Shown in pieces: positions 7,123-13,940 of a stretch of 22,266 bases of DNA. A program made the position numbers and the translations under genes. The stretch comes from CAYJFX01 sp964370315 (GTDB lineage: Bacteria; Spirochaetota; Spirochaetia; Treponematales; Treponemataceae): positions 1-22,266 of the forward strand of contig CAYJIS010000033.1 of NCBI GenBank assembly GCA_964370315.1. Direction: 5' to 3'. Within the stretch, counting starts at the first letter, position 1. Every line of letters starts with the position of its first letter. A model generated the notes under the pieces. That model was not told the DNA's origin, did no database searches, and saw only the letters and a list, made by a program, of their open reading frames with translations.

Positions 7123-9008
7123 GTGATTCTAATCTTTACTCAAATTTTACTGATAGCAACTCGGAAAAAAAAAGACAAACAGTTTTAGTATTTTCAATTA
7201 TTATTGGGTTAACTCTTTTTGTGTACTTGGCAAGAATTTTTTCTATGCAGATTATTGAAGGAAATGAATATCGTATACAATCTGAGTTGATATCAAGCAA
7301 AGTAAAAGTGATACCAGCACAAAGAGGAGAAATCTACGATAGAAATGCAATCGTTCCAATTGCAACAAACAATGATTCTTGGGCAGTAGATATTACTCCA
7401 GCTGAAATTCCTTCAGAACGATATGACAGCGTATTGGCTAGGCTCGCCGTTTTTTTAGACATGCCCAAAAGTGAAATCGATGCAAAAATAACACCTGCTA
7501 TGCGAAATGCATTTACTGAAACCGAGATTAAATCATCTGTTCCATTTAGTGTTGTAACAGACATCGCTGAAAATATTGTTGATCTTCCAGGTGTTTCTTG
7601 GAGAGCAAAACCTGTAAGAAGCTACGCTTCTACAAATTCTATGTCACATATCGTTGGATATGTAGGTGATATTACCCGAGAAGAATTACAAGTACTTTAT
7701 AATCAAGGATATAGCAATACAAGTATTATAGGTAAAACAGGAATTGAAAGACAATACGACCAACTACTACAAGGAAAAAGTGGCACAGAATCGAGAACCG
7801 TTGATGTTAGAGGGAGATTTGTTTCTGATGATCCGATAGTTACCGCTCCACAGTCGGGGGACAACTTAATCCTCACAATAGATGCACGAATACAGGAATT
7901 AACAGAAAAGGCCTTAGGAGATAGGGTTGGGTCCGCTATTGTTCTAAATCCTCGCACTGGTGAAATTATCTCTATGGTTTCATATCCATATTTTGACCCT
8001 AATATTTTTAGTTCAGATAACTATACAAGCGAATATAATAAACTTTTATTGGATGAACACAACCCATTCCTAAATAGAGCTGTTAACGCTGAGTACCCAG
8101 TGGCCTCTACTTTTAAAACAATTATGGCTACAGCTATAATTGCAGAGGGTGAGGTACCCATGAATAAAGCAATTGAATGCGAAGGCGTTTTAGAGTATGG
8201 TGGAAGAGACTTTAATTGCCACGTTGGAGTTCCAGGACATGGACACGAAACACTTCAAGATGCACTAGCAGATTCATGTAATGTTTATTTTTGGACAGCG
8301 GGCAGAGATTTTTTGGGTGTTGAAAAAATAATTGAATATAGCGAAATTTTTGGATATGGTTATCCTCTAAATATAGACTTGCCAAGTAGCAAAGCAGGAT
8401 TTGTTCCCACACCAGAGTGGAAAGAACGAAGCTTTCATGAAAAATGGTTAGGTGGTGACACAATGAACCTATCTATTGGTCAAGGTTATACGACAGTAAC
8501 CCCCTTACATGTTGCAAATTCTATGGCAATGATTGTAAATGAAGGAGTAATATTTGAGCCTCATGTACTAAAAGAAGTCAGAGATTCAATTACGGGTGAA
8601 GCTATTACAACAAATACTCCAACTATATTACATACCGCAGATATAGCAGAAAGCACTTGGGATACTCTAAAACAATATTTACGGTATACTGTAACTAATG
8701 GTTCAGCTCAATTCCCTCTTAACAATAGACTTGTTCAAATTGCTGGGAAAACAGGTACAGCTGAAGTTTCAGGCTTTACTGATAGTTGGCACTCTTGGTT
8801 TGTATCGTATGGATTCCCCTTTGAAGGCAGTGAAGAAGATGCACTTGTAGTATGCGTAATGGTTGAAGCTGTAAATGACTGGGAATGGTGGGCTCCGTAT
8901 GCCACAAACATCATTTATCAAGGAATTTTTGCAAATCAAACATTTGATGAAGCAATTGGAGCATTAGGATTTAGGTACTTACAAAAACCTACAGGAAGGC
9001 AGGAGTAA
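7119..9008 (+). CDS. mrdA: penicillin-binding protein 2, elongasome transpeptidase
   Basis: Class B PBP that cross-links peptidoglycan during elongation; 629 residues, usual size. A membrane anchor (about 20-42) is followed by the non-catalytic PBP dimer domain (beginning PAQRGEIYDRN at 66-76, and IVGYVGDIT at 178-186). The transpeptidase domain carries all three active-site motifs: Ser330-x-x-Lys333 in ASTFKTI, Ser386-Cys-Asn388 in DSCNVYF, and Lys544-Thr-Gly546 in GKTGTAEV. It has the expected C-terminal end with no added PASTA domains. The start overlaps the mreD stop by 4 bases, with GGAG at 7107-7110. It is the partner of RodA, the next gene. Confidence 0.97.
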   Translation: MSDSNLYSNFTDSNSEKKRQTVLVFSIIIGLTLFVYLARIFSMQIIEGNEYRIQSELISSKVKVIPAQRGEIYDRNAIVPIATNNDSWAVDITPAEIPSERYDSVLARLAVFLDMPKSEIDAKITPAMRNAFTETEIKSSVPFSVVTDIAENIVDLPGVSWRAKPVRSYASTNSMSHIVGYVGDITREELQVLYNQGYSNTSIIGKTGIERQYDQLLQGKSGTESRTVDVRGRFVSDDPIVTAPQSGDNLILTIDARIQELTEKALGDRVGSAIVLNPRTGEIISMVSYPYFDPNIFSSDNYTSEYNKLLLDEHNPFLNRAVNAEYPVASTFKTIMATAIIAEGEVPMNKAIECEGVLEYGGRDFNCHVGVPGHGHETLQDALADSCNVYFWTAGRDFLGVEKIIEYSEIFGYGYPLNIDLPSSKAGFVPTPEWKERSFHEKWLGGDTMNLSIGQGYTTVTPLHVANSMAMIVNEGVIFEPHVLKEVRDSITGEAITTNTPTILHTADIAESTWDTLKQYLRYTVTNGSAQFPLNNRLVQIAGKTGTAEVSGFTDSWHSWFVSYGFPFEGSEEDALVVCVMVEAVNDWEWWAPYATNIIYQGIFANQTFDEAIGALGFRYLQKPTGRQE

Positions 9009-9010
9009 GT

Positions 9011-10321
9011 ATGCAAAAATTATTAGTTTTTAGACTTTTTGATTATGTTTTATTATTTTGCGTAACTCTTTTAGTTATTATTGGAGTCTTCTTCATATAT
9101 TCATCTGGAGTTAACTCAGAGGGCGTTTCTGTTTCAAATGAATATTTTAGACAAATTATTTTTGCAATCTCAGGCTTTTTATTAATGATACTCTGTAGTA
9201 TTTTTGATTATAGACGATTTCATAGATTCATACCTATAGCTTATTTGATTTTTCTTTTAATCTTAATATATACAGCTATCTTTGGTAAAGTTGTTAATGG
9301 AGCTAGAAGTTGGCTTGGTATAGGAACATTTGGTGTTCAACCTTCAGAACTAGGAAAAATTGTTTATATAATATTTTTAGCATGGTACCTTGAACAGTCG
9401 CAAAAAACTCAAGGCATAAAGAGATTTCTTACATCTGCTATTATTATGATATTACCACTAGGATTAATTTTAATCCAACCAGACATGGGAACTGCGAGTG
9501 TATATCTGCCAATCTTTCTTGCAATGATATTTGCTGCAGGCATACCAAAAAAATACATTATTTTGGTAATAAGTACAGGGGTATTAACAATATTGTTTAC
9601 CGTACTACCAATTTTAAATGAGCAAATTTTGCAGCAAAGTCTTATCTTTGTTAGGATTTTTACTGAGCCTAACTTAAGACTAATAGTAATAGGCTCTCTT
9701 AGCTCGATTAGTTTAATTGGAATAATAGGAATTTTCTTTTATAAAAACAAGTATTATTATTGGATAACTTGGGTTTTTGGTACATTGACTTTATCATATG
9801 TTGGGTCAATTCTTGGCACTAAAGTACTTCAGGATTATCAAATTTTAAGACTTATTGTGTTCTTAAACCCTGATATTGATCCACTTGGATCTGGGTGGAA
9901 TATTATTCAATCAAAAATTGCTATTGGTTCTGGTGGTGTATTTGGACAGGGTTTTTTACAGGGTACACAAAGCCATTATAGATTTTTACCACAACAAAGT
10001 ACTGACTTTATTTTTAGTATTTTAGCAGAAGAAATTGGATATATTGGTATATTTTTTGTATTTGTTCTTTATGGTGTGCTTTTCTTTAGAACACTATATA
10101 TAATGAAAAACACAAAAAATACGTTCGGATACTATATTACTGTTGGTATTCTATCCATGTTCTTTTTTCATTTTATGATAAATATTGGTGTTGCTATGGG
10201 TATTATGCCTATAACAGGAATACCACTTTTCTTTTTATCATATGGAGGCTCTTCTCTATGGACTGCAATGATCGCAATTGGATTATTAAAAAATATTAAC
10301 TTTAGGCGGCTCGATTATTAA
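9011..10321 (+). CDS. rodA: SEDS peptidoglycan polymerase RodA
   Basis: Glycosyltransferase that polymerises lipid II into glycan strands with PBP2. 436 residues, about 60 more than Escherichia coli RodA (370). SEDS motifs are present: GARSWLGIG and QPSELGK (97-116), LIQPDMGTA (154-162), DPLGSGWNIIQSKIAIGSGG (290-309), GQGFLQGTQSHYRFLPQQSTDFIF (about 312-335) with the likely catalytic Asp332, and the C-terminal GIMPITGIPLFFLSYGGSS (397-415). The extra length lies mostly at about 205-270 and holds two added hydrophobic stretches (about 224-243 and 249-267). The ATG is two bases after the PBP2 stop, with AGGAG at 9001-9005. Its stop codon TAA (10319-10321) overlaps the proposed ATT start of the next gene. 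Confidence 0.97.
   Translation: MQKLLVFRLFDYVLLFCVTLLVIIGVFFIYSSGVNSEGVSVSNEYFRQIIFAISGFLLMILCSIFDYRRFHRFIPIAYLIFLLILIYTAIFGKVVNGARSWLGIGTFGVQPSELGKIVYIIFLAWYLEQSQKTQGIKRFLTSAIIMILPLGLILIQPDMGTASVYLPIFLAMIFAAGIPKKYIILVISTGVLTILFTVLPILNEQILQQSLIFVRIFTEPNLRLIVIGSLSSISLIGIIGIFFYKNKYYYWITWVFGTLTLSYVGSILGTKVLQDYQILRLIVFLNPDIDPLGSGWNIIQSKIAIGSGGVFGQGFLQGTQSHYRFLPQQSTDFIFSILAEEIGYIGIFFVFVLYGVLFFRTLYIMKNTKNTFGYYITVGILSMFFFHFMINIGVAMGIMPITGIPLFFLSYGGSSLWTAMIAIGLLKNINFRRLDY
10304..10319 (+). promoter_or_regulatory. ribosome-binding site and ATT start of the radical SAM gene
   Basis: AGGCGG (10304-10309), inside the rodA 3' end, lies 7 bases before ATT at 10317-10319. The last base of that ATT is the first base of the rodA stop TAA. 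The frame is open upstream only to a stop at 10287-10289 and holds no ATG, GTG or TTG before the internal ATG at 10473. Conserved family sequence clearly starts well before 10473. Confidence 0.55.
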
Positions 10322-12905
10322 AAAAAGAGTAAATCCACTAATTGACATTGGAACAGAGCTTCAATCTATCCAAAATCCTTCTCGCTATCTTGGTGGTGAA
10401 TTTAATCAAGTAGTAAAAGAAAATGCGTCATTTACATTTGGAATTGCATTCCCAGACCTGTACGAAATTGCAATGAGTAATCAAGCAATTAAGATTATAT
10501 ATAATGGCTTAAATGAGCGAGAGAATATTGCTTGCGAAAGAATATTTGCGGTTGAGCCAGATTTTGAAGCAATTCTCAAGGAAAAAAATCTTCCACTATA
10601 CACCCTAGAAAGTGGTATTGCTTTAGAAGATTTAGATATGATTGGTTTTTCTATTGGTTATGAACTGGGTTTAACATCAGCACTTTCAATGCTCGACTTA
10701 GGAAAGGTACCTCTAGAAGCAAAAGACAGAGATGAATGTCATCCAATCGTAATTGCTGGTGGTTGTGGCGTAACAAATCCTCTTCCAATTGCACGTTTTT
10801 TTGATGCTGTTTTTATAGGTGAAGCTGAAGATGAATTATTTAACCTAGTTGAAAATTTAAGTATTTTAAAATCACAAGGAAAAAAAAGAAGCGATTTATT
10901 AAAAGTACTTCAGAACCACCCAAATATTTGGATAAAAGGGAAGAAAGCAACACGAGCAATTCAATCTAAGTTTGGACAAGTTAGCTCTATTAAAGCATAT
11001 AATCCACTACCATCGATTAAACCAGTACAAGATCACGGAGTAGTAGAGATCATGCGTGGATGTCCTAATGGGTGTCGATTTTGTCACGCAGGATATTATT
11101 ATAGACCGCAGAGAATGAAAGATATCGATATTATTCTAGATGAAGTAGAAGAATTAGTTACTGTTGCAGGTTATAGAGAAATAAGTTTGACTTCATTATC
11201 CTCTGGCGATTATAACAATATTGATGTAGTATTAGATATTTTGACCAAAAAATATAAATCTAGAAAAGTTTCATTTCAACTACCTTCATTAAAAGTTAGC
11301 AGTTTTACTTTGCCGGTTTTGGAAAGTTTAAGTAAAACAAGAAAAAGCGGTTTAACATTCGCAGTCGAAACACCTACAGAAGCATGGCAGTTTTCATTAA
11401 ACAAAGAAGTATATGAAGAAAAATTATTTGATATAATAATGAATGCAAAAAAAAGAGGGTGGAATAAAGCAAAATTTTACTTTATGGTTGGTCTGCCTGT
11501 TGGCCCACACGCACTAGGACATGATTATGATGTTGAAGCAGATTATGTAGTTGGTAAAGAGGGTAGCGAAGAAAAAGCAATCGTCGATTTTATGCTATCA
11601 ATACAAAAAGGCACAGGGATACAGTGCAATGTTAATGTTGGAACTTTTATACCTAAACCTCATACCCCATATCAATGGGCAGCACAGTTAACACAAGAAC
11701 AATCAAGAGAGAAACTATATTACATACGAAGCTCATTACCCAAGGGGAAATTTAGGGTAAGTACCCATGATCAATTTGTTTCATATATTGAAGGTCTCAT
11801 TTCTCGAGGAGATGAAAGAGTAGGGGATATAATTTTATCTGCATACCAAAAGGGCTGTAGGCTTGACGCATGGGAAGACCATATAAATAAAGATTTATGG
11901 CGTAGTGCCATTGAAGAAATTGAAAAAAAATATAATTGGAATGTACAAGACATTATTTGTAAGCCACGCTCAATTGAAGATGAGCTACCTTGGGATGAAG
12001 TAGATTTAGGTGTAAAAAAATCATATTTTAAGCTAGAATGGAAAAGGTCTTTAGAAGAAAAAAGAAGTGCACTATGTGAAATACAGTGTAACGACCATTG
12101 TGGTATTTGTGTTACTAAAAATGATAACAAAGTATCCGTTTATACAACGAATATTGAAAATGAAAAAGAAAAAATGTTATTAAAAGAAGTTGAAAAAACA
12201 ATCCCCACCCAAGATGAAGAAGAACTCGAACAAAATATTGAAGTATTATACCGTGCCGTATTTTCATTTAGTAAAGAGAATGGAAGCGAATATTTACCAC
12301 ATCTTGCCTTAGTAGAGAGTTTCCACAAAGCTTTTTTGCGAAGCAAATTACCAATAATGTATACTAATGGCTTTAATCCTCTGCCAAGATTCGAACTTGC
12401 TTCTAGTCTTTCGCTTGGTATAAAATCGAAGTGTGAAGTCGCATCTATTATATTGCGACATGATGTGAATACAACTGATTTTCATAATTTATTACAAAAA
12501 AATCTTCCAAATAATATTAAAATCGATAATGTTCTTATATATCCTGTATCAAACAAAAAGAAAAGAGAATCATTAGCATCAATATTATGGGGATCACAAT
12601 ACACGTACATATTCAATAAAAGTATCGATAATGTTAAGAGTTTTTTAGAAAAAAGTGATATATATAAAAGTGTAATAAGTCGTTATAATGAAAATGATAA
12701 TACCTTAGATATTATTTTACCATTTAATTTGGATAGACCATTTAGAGACAGCATAAGCGACCACTTTAAAGACAAATTGTATTCATGCATTGATATAACA
12801 AAGCAACAAACCTTTGCAAAAAAGGATACTGATGATTATCACTCATACTTTGAAGCGTATAAGATAATTGCAGCTGAAAACATAAACCTATGCCAAAACA
12901 CCTAG
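10317..12905 (+). CDS. large radical SAM protein, TIGR03960-type fused to a DUF2344-type domain
   Basis: 862 residues if it starts at the ATT at 10317; starting at the first ATG (10473) would remove 52 residues that look conserved (PSRYLGGEFNQVVKE, FGIAFPDLYEIAMSN). The N-terminal domain resembles a B12-binding fold (about 40-180) but I do not see the cobalamin Asp-x-His-x-x-Gly motif. The radical SAM core carries the iron-sulphur triad Cys249-x3-Cys253-x2-Cys256 (CPNGCRFC). A second cysteine cluster is at Cys587, 591, 595 and 598 (CEIQCNDHCGIC). The C-terminus, from about 640, matches the TIGR03936/DUF2344 pattern (YRAVFSFSKENGSEYLPHLA, then MYTNGFNPLPRFELA). The substrate of this family is not known to me. 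It follows rodA in the same direction with a one-base overlap, so it is likely cotranscribed. Confidence 0.88.
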   Translation: MKKRVNPLIDIGTELQSIQNPSRYLGGEFNQVVKENASFTFGIAFPDLYEIAMSNQAIKIIYNGLNERENIACERIFAVEPDFEAILKEKNLPLYTLESGIALEDLDMIGFSIGYELGLTSALSMLDLGKVPLEAKDRDECHPIVIAGGCGVTNPLPIARFFDAVFIGEAEDELFNLVENLSILKSQGKKRSDLLKVLQNHPNIWIKGKKATRAIQSKFGQVSSIKAYNPLPSIKPVQDHGVVEIMRGCPNGCRFCHAGYYYRPQRMKDIDIILDEVEELVTVAGYREISLTSLSSGDYNNIDVVLDILTKKYKSRKVSFQLPSLKVSSFTLPVLESLSKTRKSGLTFAVETPTEAWQFSLNKEVYEEKLFDIIMNAKKRGWNKAKFYFMVGLPVGPHALGHDYDVEADYVVGKEGSEEKAIVDFMLSIQKGTGIQCNVNVGTFIPKPHTPYQWAAQLTQEQSREKLYYIRSSLPKGKFRVSTHDQFVSYIEGLISRGDERVGDIILSAYQKGCRLDAWEDHINKDLWRSAIEEIEKKYNWNVQDIICKPRSIEDELPWDEVDLGVKKSYFKLEWKRSLEEKRSALCEIQCNDHCGICVTKNDNKVSVYTTNIENEKEKMLLKEVEKTIPTQDEEELEQNIEVLYRAVFSFSKENGSEYLPHLALVESFHKAFLRSKLPIMYTNGFNPLPRFELASSLSLGIKSKCEVASIILRHDVNTTDFHNLLQKNLPNNIKIDNVLIYPVSNKKKRESLASILWGSQYTYIFNKSIDNVKSFLEKSDIYKSVISRYNENDNTLDIILPFNLDRPFRDSISDHFKDKLYSCIDITKQQTFAKKDTDDYHSYFEAYKIIAAENINLCQNT

Positions 12906-12906
12906 A

Positions 12907-12950
12907 AAAGCATTCATAATGTCTATTTTACTAGACATTATGAATGCTTT
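12907..12950. terminator. 19-bp perfect inverted repeat with 6-base loop
   Basis: AAAGCATTCATAATGTCTA (12907-12925) is exactly complementary to 12932-12950, with loop TTTTAC. It begins right after the radical SAM stop codon and would end the long plus-strand operon. The stem is AT-rich and unusually long, and no proper T-run follows (only TTT, then ATGATAC). It may instead be an RNA stabiliser, a transcript processing site or a dyad operator. Confidence 0.6.
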
Positions 12951-12991
12951 ATGATACATCTTAAGTCGATTTCTACTTCAAAGGAGAGGTT

Positions 12992-13810
12992 TTGAAACAC
13001 ATTATATATACGTCACTATGTTTGTTTATTTTTCTTGGCTCTTCTTTTGCTCAATCAGCCGATACTGTCTTTGTTCATTTTATAGATGTTGGGCAAGGTG
13101 ATAGTACGTTCATAGATGCAGGAGAGTTTGAAATACTTATAGATGCCGGGAATAATAGCTATGGCAAACTTGTTTCAAATTATATTGCTGATAAAGTTGA
13201 TGGCTCGTTAGACATTGTTGTTGCAACTCACCCAGATGCAGATCACATCGGTGGTCTTGATGATATTTTATACAATTTTGAAGTTGATTTAGTTATTGAC
13301 AGCGGTAAAAAGCACACAACAAAAACGTATAAGTCGTATATGAGCGCTGTGTTAAATGAAGAGGATTTAACTTTTATTTACGATTCTGATATTACGATTA
13401 CTATAGGCGAGGGTGTCTATTTTACAGTAATTGAAACTATTGATGAAAGTAGTGATAATAATGAGTTGTCGGTTGTGTGCTCGCTACAAATACATGATGT
13501 ATCCATGTTATTTACCGCGGATATCGAAGAATCAATTGAAATTGATTTTTTAGAAAAATTTGGCTACTATGATGTTTTAAAGGTTGCACATCATGGATCT
13601 AGGACATCAACTACAAGCGCATTTTTAAATGTTGTAAAACCAAAATATGCAATAATTAGTAGCGGTTCTAACAATCGATACGGACACCCTCACAAAGAAG
13701 TTTTAGAACGACTTAAGAATCATTCAATTACGATCTACAGAACTGATATCAATGGAACAATAATTGCAGAAGTCAATGGAAACACTTTATCTTTTAGCAC
13801 AACAAAATAA
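12992..13810 (+). CDS. secreted metallo-beta-lactamase-fold hydrolase, ComEC-like domain
   Basis: 272 residues from a TTG start, chosen because AAGGAGAGG (12981-12989) lies at the right distance and because the translation begins with a clear signal peptide (MKHIIYTSLCLFIFLGSSFA, likely cut before Gln21). The mature part matches the stand-alone version of the ComEC/Rec2 C-terminal domain: HFIDVGQGDSTFID (29-42), metal ligands THPDADHIGG with His80, Asp82, Asp84 and His85, a later Asp177 in FTADIEE, HHGS (200-203) and YGHPHKEV with His232/His234. All expected ligands seem present, so it is probably an active metal hydrolase outside the cytoplasm. Substrate is unknown; DNA or phosphodiesters are the usual guesses for this subfamily. 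No membrane channel domain is attached and no competence genes are nearby. It stands alone between two hairpins. Confidence 0.88.
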   Translation: MKHIIYTSLCLFIFLGSSFAQSADTVFVHFIDVGQGDSTFIDAGEFEILIDAGNNSYGKLVSNYIADKVDGSLDIVVATHPDADHIGGLDDILYNFEVDLVIDSGKKHTTKTYKSYMSAVLNEEDLTFIYDSDITITIGEGVYFTVIETIDESSDNNELSVVCSLQIHDVSMLFTADIEESIEIDFLEKFGYYDVLKVAHHGSRTSTTSAFLNVVKPKYAIISSGSNNRYGHPHKEVLERLKNHSITIYRTDINGTIIAEVNGNTLSFSTTK

Positions 13811-13858
13811 TCAATAACTAGAAGGGATGTAATTATGTACTAACTATATGGTAGACAG

Positions 13859-13887
13859 AATATACATTATAGGAAGTAATGTATATT
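13859..13887. repeat. 11-bp inverted repeat
   Basis: AATATACATTA (13859-13869) pairs perfectly with TAATGTATATT (13877-13887) around loop TAGGAAG. It lies between the hydrolase stop and the stronger terminator. There is no T-run right after it (TTGTTTT only), so it may be a 3' RNA stem or a protein-binding dyad. Confidence 0.5.
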
Positions 13888-13899
13888 GTTTTAAATCAG

Positions 13900-13930
13900 A
13901 AAAACTCGCTATTTGCTAGCGAGTTTTTTT
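13900..13930. terminator. bidirectional intrinsic terminator
   Basis: A 12-bp stem AAAAACTCGCTA / TAGCGAGTTTTT (13900-13911 and 13917-13928) with loop TTTGC. T-runs are present on both strands, so it can end the plus-strand hydrolase transcript and the convergent minus-strand acyl-CoA synthetase transcript. Confidence 0.92.
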
Positions 13931-13940
13931 GATTTACGTA

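Noticed and set aside
10458..10475. CTG at 10458 or ATG at 10473 as start of the radical SAM protein
   Set aside because: Both fall inside conserved sequence (FPDLYEIAMSN) and have no ribosome-binding site; starting there would cut into the N-terminal domain.
11771..12130. 119-codon minus-strand open frame inside the radical SAM gene
   Set aside because: Antisense to conserved coding sequence, with Ser/Phe-rich shadow composition and no family likeness.
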